A DNA stretch of 64,000 nt from Hymenobacter sp. CRA2 (GCF_002007105.1 NZ_MVBC01000002.1:1-64000), one strand, 5' to 3'; counted from the first letter of the stretch, positions 8,720-17,240 are shown. The notes: a model not told the origin generated them from the letters alone. Numbers and translations: made by a program.

Positions 8720-8842
8720 TGTAGCGCTGAGTAATACCCGGCGCTGCCGCGGCACGCGGCAATGTGGTTCTGGTATCTAGCGGACGGCGCGGTTTCGCCT
8801 CGACGCGTGCCGCGCCGGCGCCGAGTATCACTCAGCGCTACA
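8720..8842. repeat. 123-bp palindromic element with TGTAGCGCTGAGT ends
   Basis: Terminal arms 8720-8744 and 8818-8842 are inverted copies differing at two of 25 positions; both begin TGTAGCGCTGAGT. Pairing continues inward through GGCACGCG and CGCGTGCC. It separates the esterase and GH141-like genes and differs in sequence from the other palindromes here. Confidence 0.75.
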
Positions 8843-8853
8843 GGCGGGCGAGC

Positions 8854-10272
8854 CTAGTTTTTTTGCGCCTGGCCTTGCGGTGCATTTAGGTTAAACAGCG
8901 CCTGTAGCGCCTCGAAGCTGTGCAGGGCATTGGCTGGCAGCCTCTCTCCTTTCGACCCAAATACCAGCTGCTGCTCCTGCTTCTCCACGGTCACTTTCGA
9001 CTCGTCCAGCTTGCCGCTGGCATCTTCGGCCATGCCTAGGTTCAGGCCCAGGTTTTTGGCCATGAACTCGTACATGGCCTGGCGCTTGGAGGCGCCGTAG
9101 TCGTGGCCTTCCTTGGGAAAATGAGCATTCTGCACCAGCTCGGGCTTGCCGTAGTAGCCGTAGATGTTCTTGAGGTAAGGCATGGCCACGTCGGGCGTTT
9201 GGGCGGTCCAGTCGCCGCCGTCGGTCACGGCCAGCATGGGGCGTGGGGCGGCCATGGCGGCCAGCTCGGCGTTGTTGGTGCCGCCCCCGCAGAGGTGCAC
9301 CGGCATGCCGCTTTCGCAGGGGCAGCCCCCGCTGTGGTAGGTCGAGAGCATCACCACCGGCACGCTGACTTTGATTCGGTCATCGAGGGCGGTGAGCAGC
9401 ATGGTCTGGCTACCGCCGCCCGAGCCCCCGGTCACGGCCACGCGGTCCTTGTCGGCGTTTTTCTGGGCCAGGAGGAAGTCCAGGGCCCGCAGGCCGTTGA
9501 GGGCTTGCACCGTCATGGCCAAGCTGCGACGATGGTCTTCAGGCCTAAACTGCAAGGTCGACTCGCCCCAGGCAAACAAATCGTAGCTGTATACCATGGC
9601 GCCCATGCGGGCCAGCGTGGCACAACGTTTCTGCGCGTCGGACCGGTAGCGCCCGTCGCCGAAGTGGCCGTCGGGGCTGATGATGACCGGGATTTTGCCC
9701 TTGGCTTTGAGCGGCCGGTACAGGGAGCCGGTGACGTACACGCCGGGCAGGGTTTCCAGCGCCACGTTTTCCACCGAGTAGCCCTCGTACGCGCGCTTAT
9801 TGGAGACGATGGGCTTGCTCGCGGGCTTGGCGGGCATGGGCGCGAGGCGCAACGCCGACCACATGCAGCTGCGCAGCTCGGCTTTGCGCTGCTCCCAACT
9901 GGCCTGATCGTGGTAGCGAGCCGCTAGCTCTTTTAGCTGCGCGGCGCCCTCGCCGGGCGTCTTGAGATGGTACTGGAAGGTTTTAAGCTTGTAGGTCTTG
10001 TCGCCCGTTTTAGCGGCCTGGTAGTCGAGGGGCCCGAGCACGTTGCGCAGGGTTTCGTCCACGTCCGGCCGGAAACGCCACTGGGCGTAGGTCACGTACT
10101 TGTCCTTCACCATGGCCGCGTCGGGCCGGATTTTCACCCCGTAGCGCTGCTGAATCTCGTCGAGCACCTGCTGCAGCGGCTCGCGGTACTGCTCGTCGGC
10201 CGTCTGGGCCTGGGCGGCGCCGGCGGCCGTCAGCAGCAGGGCGGCGGCGAGAAGGCGGAGTTTTTGGAACAT
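8854..10272 (-). CDS. Secreted alpha/beta-hydrolase, acetyl/methyl esterase-like
   Basis: A 472-residue protein with signal peptide (1-22, ending AQAQ). Residues about 30-98 form a small alpha/beta domain resembling STN/DUF4974-type modules. The alpha/beta-hydrolase domain follows: oxyanion region ISPDGHFGDG (198-207), nucleophile elbow GGSGGGS with Ser284, an acid candidate in DGGDW (351-355) and His390 in EGHDYG. Secreted hydrolases of this size in pectin loci include acetyl esterases and the RG-II methylesterase BT1017, so de-esterification of pectin is likely. The extra N-terminal module is unusual for an esterase. It sits between sialidase-like and GH141-like genes in operon C. Confidence 0.75.
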   Translation of the reverse strand: MFQKLRLLAAALLLTAAGAAQAQTADEQYREPLQQVLDEIQQRYGVKIRPDAAMVKDKYVTYAQWRFRPDVDETLRNVLGPLDYQAAKTGDKTYKLKTFQYHLKTPGEGAAQLKELAARYHDQASWEQRKAELRSCMWSALRLAPMPAKPASKPIVSNKRAYEGYSVENVALETLPGVYVTGSLYRPLKAKGKIPVIISPDGHFGDGRYRSDAQKRCATLARMGAMVYSYDLFAWGESTLQFRPEDHRRSLAMTVQALNGLRALDFLLAQKNADKDRVAVTGGSGGGSQTMLLTALDDRIKVSVPVVMLSTYHSGGCPCESGMPVHLCGGGTNNAELAAMAAPRPMLAVTDGGDWTAQTPDVAMPYLKNIYGYYGKPELVQNAHFPKEGHDYGASKRQAMYEFMAKNLGLNLGMAEDASGKLDESKVTVEKQEQQLVFGSKGERLPANALHSFEALQALFNLNAPQGQAQKN

Positions 10273-10283
10273 TGGGCGGTTGG

Positions 10284-10442
10284 CGCCTCACCCCCTAGCT
10301 CCCTCTCCGAAAAGGAGAGGGGGAACTAGCTGCTAGTTTTCTAGAGCTAGATGCGTAGAAGGCATCGGACGAAAAAGTGCTAGAGCTATTTTTTAGGCTA
10401 GTCCCCCTCTCCTTTTCGGAGAGGGGGCTAGGGGGTGAGGCG
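10284..10442. repeat. Paired inverted repeats, MITE-like, related to the DUF559 unit ends
   Basis: 10284-10329 (CGCCTCACCCCCTAG, then the CCCTCTCCGAAAAGGAGAGG hairpin) is inverted at 10398-10442, which ends GGGTGAGGCG. About 68 bp of unrelated AT-richer DNA lies between. The same hairpin and flank bound the DUF559 unit at 20074-20681, so this looks like a gene-less member of that family. Confidence 0.75.
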
Positions 10443-10466
10443 AACGTCAGGTGCCTCTAAGGCCGC

Positions 10467-11624
10467 CTAGTCCTTGGTGATTTCCGCCGTGCCCGTGGGG
10501 GCCTTGTAGCCCTTCAGCGCCGGCCATTGCCCATTCTCAATTTTGACCAGCTTGAGCTTCTTGAGGTCGATGACGGCGTGCTTGATACTCTTGCGGCGCC
10601 AGGTGTACACGAAATGCACCTTGCCGTCCTTGGTTTGAATCACCGAGGGGTACGAGTACTGGCTGATGGGCGAGTCTTCCAGAATGGCCGCCGCGTACCA
10701 CTCCTTGCCGTCCTTGGACACGGCCACGTTCAACGGAGTGCGCGGGCCCTTGGCCAGGGTGCCGGGCGGCAGCACGTGGTTGTAGACCAGCAGCTGGCGC
10801 CCGTCCTGCAAGGTCACCGCGTCGGTGCCGGAGTTGTTGTTGGGTAGGTTGGTCTTGGCCAGCGGCGTCCACGTCTTCCCTTGGTCCGAGGACCACGACT
10901 CCAGGATTGCCCGGTCGCGACTGCGGCAGAGCAGCTGCAGGCGCCCGTCCTTGTGCGTCAGAATGCTGGGCTGAATGGCGCCCTGGGTTGAGCCGTTTTC
11001 GATGGGCCCGATCATGCTCCACGTCTTGCCGAAGTCCGTGGTGGCTTCCAGGTGCACGCGCCAGCCACCGCTGCCCTCGGTGCTGGTGGGGCTGAGCAAA
11101 GTGCCGTTGGAGAGCAGCACCGGCTTGTTTTTCACCGGCCCGATGTAGCCCTCCGGCAGCGCCCGGGCTTCCGACCAGGTACGGCCGTGGTCCTTGGAGC
11201 TGCGCATGAAACCTTTCCAGTCCGAAGGCTTGGGCCCGATCTTGTAGAACAGCAGCAGCTCGCCGCCGGGCACTTGGTAGAGCACCGGGTTCCAGGTCGG
11301 GTAGCGCAGGGTTTCACTCTGCACGCCGTTGGCGACTTCCACCGGGGCAGTCCATTTGCCGTTTTCCTGCCGGCTCACCCAGATGCCCACGTCGGGGTTG
11401 CGCTCCTTGGTGCCGCCAAACCACGAGGCCACCAGCCCCTGCGGCGTTTCGGCCAGGGTAGCCGCGTGGCTTTCCGGGAAGGGCATTTTCTCCTGGATGA
11501 ACTCATCGACAATGACGGCGCGCTGCCAGGGGTTCTTCTGGGCAGTGGTTTTCGCCGGGTTCTGAGCTACGGAGCAGCTGACCGTCAGGCCGCTGGCAAG
11601 AAGTAAGGCAAGCGTGTGCTTCAT
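10467..11624 (-). CDS. Sialidase-like BNR-repeat glycosidase (lipoprotein)
   Basis: A 385-residue beta-propeller protein with a lipoprotein signal (LTVSC, cysteine near residue 17 from the chosen start at 11622-11624). Asp-box repeats are visible: SKDHGRTW, TTDFGKTW and SSDQGKTW. This is the BNR_2/GH33-like fold used on 2-keto-3-deoxy sugars such as sialic acid and Kdo, and on other uronates. In an RG-II setting, removal of Kdo or Dha side-chain sugars is conceivable, but the sequence does not show specificity. It is second in operon C, downstream of GH78. Confidence 0.75.
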   Translation of the reverse strand: MKHTLALLLASGLTVSCSVAQNPAKTTAQKNPWQRAVIVDEFIQEKMPFPESHAATLAETPQGLVASWFGGTKERNPDVGIWVSRQENGKWTAPVEVANGVQSETLRYPTWNPVLYQVPGGELLLFYKIGPKPSDWKGFMRSSKDHGRTWSEARALPEGYIGPVKNKPVLLSNGTLLSPTSTEGSGGWRVHLEATTDFGKTWSMIGPIENGSTQGAIQPSILTHKDGRLQLLCRSRDRAILESWSSDQGKTWTPLAKTNLPNNNSGTDAVTLQDGRQLLVYNHVLPPGTLAKGPRTPLNVAVSKDGKEWYAAAILEDSPISQYSYPSVIQTKDGKVHFVYTWRRKSIKHAVIDLKKLKLVKIENGQWPALKGYKAPTGTAEITKD

Positions 11625-11632
11625 GTATGCGG

Positions 11633-11801
11633 TGTAGAGACGCATACTTGCGTCTCAATCGTTGCTGATGTTGGGGGTGGTACTGGCGGTGGTTCTGGTC
11701 GTTCAGTGCGGGCCGTTCAACGCCGAGACGCAAGAGCTGATGTAGTTCTGGTCGTTTAAGACGGGCCGTTCAAAGCCGAGACGCAAGTATGCGTCTCTAC
11801 A
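11633..11801. repeat. Element with perfect 24-bp inverted ends and internal direct repeats
   Basis: TGTAGAGACGCATACTTGCG at 11633 onward (24 bp) is perfectly inverted at 11778-11801. Inside, a unit of about 42 bp beginning TTCTGGTCGTT and ending GCCGAGACGCAAG occurs twice in tandem. A fragment of the same sequence appears near 58220-58250. It fills the gap upstream of the sialidase-like gene. Confidence 0.75.
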
Positions 11802-11818
11802 TCGGCCGGGTATGTTCT

Positions 11819-14584
11819 TCATTTCACCACGAAGGCATACTCCCCCGAGCCGACTTCAAACACGGCCCGGTCGCCCTCCTGGCGCAGAAACTTCACGCCC
11901 GGCGCGGCCGCGGCTTTCTTGCCGCCTTCCTGCACCCGCTCCGCATCCTTGGCCGGGAGGTAGACCAGGGCTTTGGTGTTGCCGGGCACCGTCAGGTTCC
12001 AGCTGAAGCGCTTGGCGTCCTGCTTCCAGCTGCTCTTGACGAGGCCGCGCACCGATTGGTAGGAGGCGTTGACGAAGGTCAGGCCGGCGGTGGGCGTGGG
12101 CTTCATTTCCAGGCGCTGGAAGCCCGGCGCGTCGGGGGCGGATTTGATGCCGGCCAGGTTTTCGTACTGCCAAATAATCAGGTCGCCGAGCAGCATCACG
12201 TGGTTTTGGGAGTTCATGGCCGGGTCGGCGGTGTTGCCGTTCCACAGCTCCCAGATGGTGGTGGCGCCGTTGGCGGCCATGTAGCCCCAGCTCGGGTAGT
12301 CGCGGTTGGAGGCCAGGCGCAGGGCCACGTCGGGGCGGCCGTGCTGGCTGAGGCCCCGCATCAGCCACTGCGTGCCGATGACGCCGGTGCTGATGTGGCC
12401 CTTATTCTCCACCATGATTTTGTCGACAATGTTCTGGAACACCTTGGCCTCGGCCTCCGGCGGCACCATGCCGTAGGACAAGGGCAGCAGGTTGGCCGTG
12501 ACGGTGTTGTTGGAGTACTGGCAGCTCTGCTGGTTCAGGAATTTCTCGTTAAAAGCCGTTTTCAGCGCGGCCATCTGCTGGGTGTACTCGTCGGCATCCT
12601 TGGTTTTGCCCAGCGTGCCGGCGAAACCGCGCATGAGGTCCAGCATGTGATAATAGGTGCTGCTGGCAATGAGCGCCCCATCGGTGTTGCGGGCGGGGTC
12701 CTTGGAGTGGATGAGCTCTTTTGACTCCGGGGGCACGCACCAGTCGCCGTACTTGTCCTTGGTGACCAGGCCGTTTTCGGAGTAGTTCTGGCCCATATAC
12801 ACCAGCCAGCGGCGCATGGAGTCGTAGTGGCGGGCCAGCACCTGCTGGTCGCCGTACTGGCGGTAGAGCATGTCGGCCACGGTGAGGTAGGTGCCGGGCC
12901 AGGTCACGTTGTCGCCGTAGTAGCGCCAGAAGGCGGGGGCCACGTCGGGGATGCTGCCGTCGGCTTTCTGGGCCTGCTCGATGTCGCGCAGCCACTTGGC
13001 GTAGAGGCGGGAGTTGTCGAAGAGGAAACTCTCGCCGTAGGCCCCGGTGGTCCGGTCGCCGAGCCAGGGCTGCCGCTCGTTGCGCTGCGGGCAGTCCACG
13101 GGCATGCCCTTGTAGTTGCTGCGGATGCCCCAGTAGGCGTTGCGGTACACCTGGTTGATGGTCTGGTCGGAAGTAGTCAGCGCGCCGGTGGTGGCCATGT
13201 CGTCGTACACCACGCGGCCGTCGAAGTTGGCCAGGGTGGGCGCCGCGCCGGCGGGCCAGCCGCTGATTTCCGCGTAGCGGAAGCCGTGGTAGACGAAGCG
13301 GGGTTCCCAGGTTTCGCGGGCGCCGCCTTTTAAGGTGTACACGTCGGTCACGCGGGCGTCGCGCAGGTTGCGCACGTAAAGCTCGCCGCTGGGCTGCAGG
13401 GTTTCGGCGAAGCGCAGCGTCACCTTGTCGCCGGCCTTGCCCTGCACGCGCAGGCGCAGCCAGCCGGCCAGGTTCTGGCCCATGTCGAGGATGTACTTGC
13501 CGCCGGCCAGGGGCTTGATGGATACCGGTTTCAGGGTTTCCATCACCTTCATGTTCTCGTTCATCTGCGCCTCGTAGGCACCGCCAGGCTCCTGCACCAG
13601 CTCGGCCGGCAGCCAGCTTTTGGCCTCGAAGCCGGCGGTGGCCCAGCCGGGCATTTCCTTGGTGGCGTCGTACTCCTCGCCGTCGTACTCGTTGTTGGTG
13701 CGGATGGGGCCGTCGGCGGTGCCCTGCCAGCTCTCGTCGGTCTTGACGATGTCGCGCGAGCCGTCGGCGTAGCTTACTTCCACCTGCATGAGCAGCTTGG
13801 GGTAGCCGAAGGTCTTGATCTTGTAGGGCTTGTAGTGCTGGCGCATGGCGTAGAAGCGGCCGTTGCCGAGCACGGCGCCCACGGCGTTGGGGCCCTGTTT
13901 CAGCAGGCCGGTCACGTCGTAGGCGTTGTACTTCACGCCCTGGGTGTAGTCGGTGGGGCCGGGGGCCAGCACCTGTTCCCCTACCCGCTGCCCGTTCAGG
14001 TACAGCTCGTACAGGCCCAGCCCGATGATGTAAGCCGTGGCCTGGCGGATGGGCTTGTCGGCCTTGAACTCCTTGCGGAAGTAGCGGGCCGAGAGGCGGG
14101 CGTGGCTGGTTTCGTCGTCCCAGGGAAAGGCGCGGTCGAAGCCGATCCAGCGGCCTTTCCAGTCGAGGTAGTTGAGCAGGCCCATGCTCCAGCGGGCGGG
14201 CGCGCTCCAGGCCGAGGGGCCCTGAGTCGTCCAGGTGCGCACTTTCCAGTAGCAGCGGGTGCGGCTGCGCAGCGGGGCGCCGGCGTAGGCCACGTGCACC
14301 GATTGGGCCGACGCGACCTGGCCGGAGTTCCACAGGTCGCCCTCGTCGGCGGCCAGCTTTTCGGGGGTGGAGGCCACCAGCACCTGGTAGGCGGTTTGCT
14401 CCAGGCCGCGGGCCGCGCCGCTCAGCTCCCAGCTCAGGCGCGGGGCGGTGGCGTCGATGCCTTCGGGGTTGGTGAGCAGCTCGCAGCGCAGGCGCAGCAG
14501 CTGCACGGGGGCGGGCTTGTCGGCGCGGAAGGCCGTCAGCAGCAGGGCGGTGAGAAGCGAAGAAAGTACAATGCGCAGGTTCAT
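11819..14584 (-). CDS. Alpha-L-rhamnosidase, GH78 (large, multi-domain)
   Basis: A secreted 921-residue enzyme. The start at 14582-14584 gives signal peptide MNLRIVLSS...LLTAF; an ATG six codons upstream is possible. A fibronectin-like N-domain (PRLSWELSG, YQVLVAS, YWKVRTW) is followed by the bacterial rhamnosidase N-terminal sandwich (YELYLNGQRVGEQVLAPG), the (alpha/alpha)6 catalytic domain with CPQRNERQPWLGDR in place of the usual D..QR.ER.GW.GD motif, and a C-terminal sandwich. It is the first gene of operon C, behind a candidate promoter and activator site near 14703-14731. It differs fully in architecture from the GH78 at 4346, suggesting a different rhamnosyl linkage. Confidence 0.93.
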   Translation of the reverse strand: MNLRIVLSSLLTALLLTAFRADKPAPVQLLRLRCELLTNPEGIDATAPRLSWELSGAARGLEQTAYQVLVASTPEKLAADEGDLWNSGQVASAQSVHVAYAGAPLRSRTRCYWKVRTWTTQGPSAWSAPARWSMGLLNYLDWKGRWIGFDRAFPWDDETSHARLSARYFRKEFKADKPIRQATAYIIGLGLYELYLNGQRVGEQVLAPGPTDYTQGVKYNAYDVTGLLKQGPNAVGAVLGNGRFYAMRQHYKPYKIKTFGYPKLLMQVEVSYADGSRDIVKTDESWQGTADGPIRTNNEYDGEEYDATKEMPGWATAGFEAKSWLPAELVQEPGGAYEAQMNENMKVMETLKPVSIKPLAGGKYILDMGQNLAGWLRLRVQGKAGDKVTLRFAETLQPSGELYVRNLRDARVTDVYTLKGGARETWEPRFVYHGFRYAEISGWPAGAAPTLANFDGRVVYDDMATTGALTTSDQTINQVYRNAYWGIRSNYKGMPVDCPQRNERQPWLGDRTTGAYGESFLFDNSRLYAKWLRDIEQAQKADGSIPDVAPAFWRYYGDNVTWPGTYLTVADMLYRQYGDQQVLARHYDSMRRWLVYMGQNYSENGLVTKDKYGDWCVPPESKELIHSKDPARNTDGALIASSTYYHMLDLMRGFAGTLGKTKDADEYTQQMAALKTAFNEKFLNQQSCQYSNNTVTANLLPLSYGMVPPEAEAKVFQNIVDKIMVENKGHISTGVIGTQWLMRGLSQHGRPDVALRLASNRDYPSWGYMAANGATTIWELWNGNTADPAMNSQNHVMLLGDLIIWQYENLAGIKSAPDAPGFQRLEMKPTPTAGLTFVNASYQSVRGLVKSSWKQDAKRFSWNLTVPGNTKALVYLPAKDAERVQEGGKKAAAAPGVKFLRQEGDRAVFEVGSGEYAFVVK

Positions 14585-14702
14585 CGGGACGGGCAGCCGC
14601 ACCCCGCGGCCCCCGCTACGACAGCAGCGGGGAAGCCGGCCGCTACACGGGCCGGCGCCACGGGGCGGTGCTAGGCACTTTTGGCGTCCACTAGTTCACC
14701 AT

Positions 14703-14731
14703 TTTTCCCGTGCCAACATTCTACGATCTTA
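14703..14731 (-). promoter_or_regulatory. Candidate activator site, operon C
   Basis: On the minus strand TAAGATCGTAGAAT is followed by GGGAAAAA, matching the sites at 41540-41565 and 54830-54855, with about three extra bases between the halves. The -7 region downstream keeps only the TA of TAnnTTTG, so this is the weakest promoter match of the four. Confidence 0.45.
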
Positions 14732-14818
14732 GCATAAAGCTTTAGGATTTGGGCATGGTGGGGAGGCTTCTACACTATCGAGCAGTCATAAGAGCTTTAC
14801 CAATCTTCGGCTTGACGA

Positions 14819-15715
14819 TTATTCCAATTCACAGAGAAGGCTCACTGGAAATTTCCATTGTCTAAATACTCTCATATGATCTTCTATGTCTCGAAATATT
14901 TTCGAGACATCTTCAAATGATGATTCATAGCCACAGCATCCATCTTTTTTAAAACTATCCTTTATTTTTAATTTACCCACTACTTCAAACTTATCCTTGA
15001 AGCTTGCCATATCCTTATGAATAACAAGGTTGTAGTTCAGGCCGAAGAAAAAGTTTGACTGTCCGCAATAAGCCCATATACTATCTACATTTGGCTGATA
15101 TGAAACAGTTATATCAGGATCATACCCCGACCCTATCTTAAGCCCAGAAATAAAGCTCGATTTTAGATGATCAAGCGTCGGCTTTACTTTCCCCTTGTAA
15201 GTAGTTGCAACGAGGTCATAAGAACACTGGCCTCGTTGTTGAGTGATTTTAGCACAAATCATTGCATGATAATTGTCCGCAATTTTAAAAACTAAAACAT
15301 CATTTTCTTGAAAAAACAAGTTAACTATCTTTCTATACTTCTTAATTTTTCTAATTTTCTGATTTGGTTGGCTTATTTTCAACCATAACTTATCAAGCTC
15401 CTTCCTGCGCTTTTTGCCTTCCTTCTCATCAGCCTCTTCTTCCCACACTTTGACGCCAGCTCCTTTGTCTATAACACGCTTGACCTCCTCTAATGTACTA
15501 TCGGTCAATCCTCCGATTTCCCAGAAAGCAAGAGCATAGGCAGTAACAAAAATTTCATAATAGAAATCTGTATCATCACCTAATTCGGTCCTCTCAAATG
15601 GAATTACCCCTTTAATATCCTCAATACTCAATCCACTATCATACAAATCCATTATTTGGTTATATGTATCTCTCGCCAAATCTCCATCAATGATTTTAAC
15701 GCCGTCAGTTGCCAT
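14819..15715 (-). CDS. AT-rich hypothetical protein
   Basis: A 298-residue protein of unrecognised function. Its DNA is far more AT-rich than anything around it, with stretches near 15300-15360 almost only A and T, pointing to recent transfer. The protein looks cytoplasmic: no signal peptide, acidic N-terminal third, a Lys/Arg-rich middle (KIRKIKKYRK), and a C-terminal part with several Cys (DGCCGYES) ending VSLLCELE. It stands alone, 45 bp after the PIN toxin gene in the same direction, inside a small island of defence-like or orphan genes. An immunity or stress role is possible but not shown. Confidence 0.75.
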   Translation of the reverse strand: MATDGVKIIDGDLARDTYNQIMDLYDSGLSIEDIKGVIPFERTELGDDTDFYYEIFVTAYALAFWEIGGLTDSTLEEVKRVIDKGAGVKVWEEEADEKEGKKRRKELDKLWLKISQPNQKIRKIKKYRKIVNLFFQENDVLVFKIADNYHAMICAKITQQRGQCSYDLVATTYKGKVKPTLDHLKSSFISGLKIGSGYDPDITVSYQPNVDSIWAYCGQSNFFFGLNYNLVIHKDMASFKDKFEVVGKLKIKDSFKKDGCCGYESSFEDVSKIFRDIEDHMRVFRQWKFPVSLLCELE

Positions 15716-15759
15716 GTTTTGTGCTTAATATTCTTCAATCAATACCCTTTACTCCACCC

Positions 15760-16170
15760 CTACCCAGGCTCAGCAGTCGTCCAATCCTGCAAGTCGATGT
15801 TGCTAATTCGGCTCAGGTGCTTGTGGTTGTTCGATACCATCACCATGTTATTGACGACAGCCGTAGCCCCGATCAGAATATCGAAGTCGTCAATGATGAG
15901 GCCCTGTTTGCGCAGCCGGGCTTTTTCGGCCGCGTAAACGTCCAGCGCGTCATACACGGGAATGACGACGAACTTCGGCAGAAAGGCGGCAATGATGGGC
16001 CGCAGTACCTCGGGCGTTTTGCTGTTTTCGGCGCCGTATTTCAGCTCGGCCACCGTCATTTCGGAAATGAAGCAGTTGGCGGGGCCGACTTGCTCGATTT
16101 TACGGTCGAGCTGGTATAGGCCTTTGAGGAAGTAGATGCAGATGTTGGTATCGAGCAGGTAGCGTTTCAA
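15760..16170 (-). CDS. PIN-domain toxin, VapC-like
   Basis: A 136-residue PIN-domain ribonuclease. The acidic residues of the family are visible: Asp7 in LLDTNICIY, Glu in MTVAELKYG, and Asp residues in IIDDFDILIGA, ending in NNHKHLSRI as in VapC. Such toxins cleave tRNA or rRNA unless bound by their antitoxin. The start codon overlaps the stop of the upstream gene by four bases (ATGA), the usual antitoxin-toxin arrangement. Confidence 0.9.
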   Translation of the reverse strand: MKRYLLDTNICIYFLKGLYQLDRKIEQVGPANCFISEMTVAELKYGAENSKTPEVLRPIIAAFLPKFVVIPVYDALDVYAAEKARLRKQGLIIDDFDILIGATAVVNNMVMVSNNHKHLSRISNIDLQDWTTAEPG

Positions 16171-16415
16171 AGCGGCTCGATGTCACGGGTGGAAACGCGG
16201 GACTGGCGGATAGCCGCAATGAGTTCTTCGGCGGTTTCTTCGCCTTGGTAGGCTCCGAACAGGGCTTGCAGGCTCGTCGGGGCGGCGGGCTGCTGCTCTT
16301 GCTTCAAGGATTGCGACAGGCGGGCAATCAGGTCCAGCTTGCTGTCGGCGCTGAGGTTGCGCAGCACGCCGAGGTAGTAATCGGCAATGCTGGCGGATGG
16401 ATTGATCGGCTGCAT
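16167..16415 (-). CDS. Antitoxin partner of the PIN toxin
   Basis: An 82-residue protein directly upstream of, and overlapping, the PIN toxin gene. It has a helical N-terminal part (DYYLGVLRNLSADSKLDLIARL) and a C-terminal tail with RQSRVSTRDIEPL suited to wrapping around a toxin. Similar small proteins with a YLG.L..LS..SKLDLI start commonly precede PIN toxins in Bacteroidota. No classic DNA-binding fold is obvious. The assignment rests mainly on position and overlap. Confidence 0.75.
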   Translation of the reverse strand: MQPINPSASIADYYLGVLRNLSADSKLDLIARLSQSLKQEQQPAAPTSLQALFGAYQGEETAEELIAAIRQSRVSTRDIEPL

Positions 16416-16457
16416 GGCGTTTTTTCGAAGCTTACGTGCAAATCGGCTTGGAAGTCG

Positions 16458-16667
16458 TTAGCTGGCTCTGCGGGTCGGAGCATTCGGTTTATCAGCAGAA
16501 CATGGAGCCAGCGGCTTACTGCCTTGTTTATTCTGCTTGATCCACTCGCTGATGCGGGTAAATTCCGGCTCCGACAGTTGCCGGCCGGTGGTACAAAAAT
16601 CGACGTCTTTTGGCTCCTGAATCATTGCACTGAAGTTAACCAATCTAGCCGTTTGGTCGCTCACCAA
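16458..16667 (-). CDS. Small hypothetical protein
   Basis: A 69-residue frame whose start overlaps the 3' end of the DUF5713 gene by a few bases, in the same direction. It contains PEFTRISEWIKQNKQ and a basic C-terminus, with no recognised family. The overlap argues that it is translated, but its shortness leaves doubt. Confidence 0.4.
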   Translation of the reverse strand: MVSDQTARLVNFSAMIQEPKDVDFCTTGRQLSEPEFTRISEWIKQNKQGSKPLAPCSADKPNAPTRRAS

Positions 16668-17014
16668 TCCCGAGTTGCCACCAGTTCTTCTCTATCCGCC
16701 TCGAAGCCGTAAGCTTTTGATACGAACTCAAAATCTTCCGCTATACATTCTCTGGCGGCCGTTTCTATTTCGCTGTCGGCTTCTTCAAAATCATCTTGCA
16801 AGTCGTTGAACTTGTCGGTAGCGGCGTGGGTCAGTTCGTACAGCTCATCTAGGGTCTTGGGCTGCTTCTGCTCGATTTCAAAACATAGCCCTACCAGAAT
16901 TGCCTTACCCTTGTCGACTAGCTTATTCGGGAAGTACGAGTCTTCGTACATCTCTTTCAGGAAGGAATAATTCCTAACCGCTTCGTTTGCAAGCTTTTCT
17001 TGCTTCTTAGCCAT
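16661..17014 (-). CDS. DUF5713 family protein
   Basis: A 117-residue protein matching the remembered pattern of DUF5713: MYEDSYFPNKLVDKGKAI, then LDELYELTHAATDKFNDL and a C-terminus ending ELVATRDW. The start at 17012-17014 (MAKKQEKLANEAV) is preferred over an upstream ATG at 17068 because conservation begins near it. Function is unknown; these are small, acidic, helical cytoplasmic proteins often found singly in variable regions. It lies at the right end of the island between the two pectin operons. Confidence 0.8.
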   Translation of the reverse strand: MAKKQEKLANEAVRNYSFLKEMYEDSYFPNKLVDKGKAILVGLCFEIEQKQPKTLDELYELTHAATDKFNDLQDDFEEADSEIETAARECIAEDFEFVSKAYGFEADREELVATRDW

Positions 17015-17121
17015 ATCAGCTACGTTGATGTTGGTACTCAAATAACGGGCATCTGCTTCAGTACCCAACTAAACAGCGGGTAGCAAACCTCTTCGGTTCA
17101 CTACCCGCTGCGATGCTTCAG

Positions 17122-17212
17122 TGTCGTGCTGAGCCTGTCGAAGCATCTCTACCGAACAACTTCGTTCAAATGAAGCGGTAGAGATGCCTCGACAAGCTCA
17201 GCATGACGTTCT
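17122..17212. repeat. Dispersed palindromic repeat, short variant
   Basis: GTCGTGCTGAGCCTGTCGAA at the left is inverted as CTCGACAAGCTCAGCATGACG at the right, and AGCATCTCTACCG pairs with CGGTAGAGATGC inside. It lies between the GH2 stop codon and the DUF5713 gene and could act as a terminator for the GH2 gene. Confidence 0.65.
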
Positions 17213-17240
17213 GGGTTGCGTTGTTCAATCGGCTGCTGCT

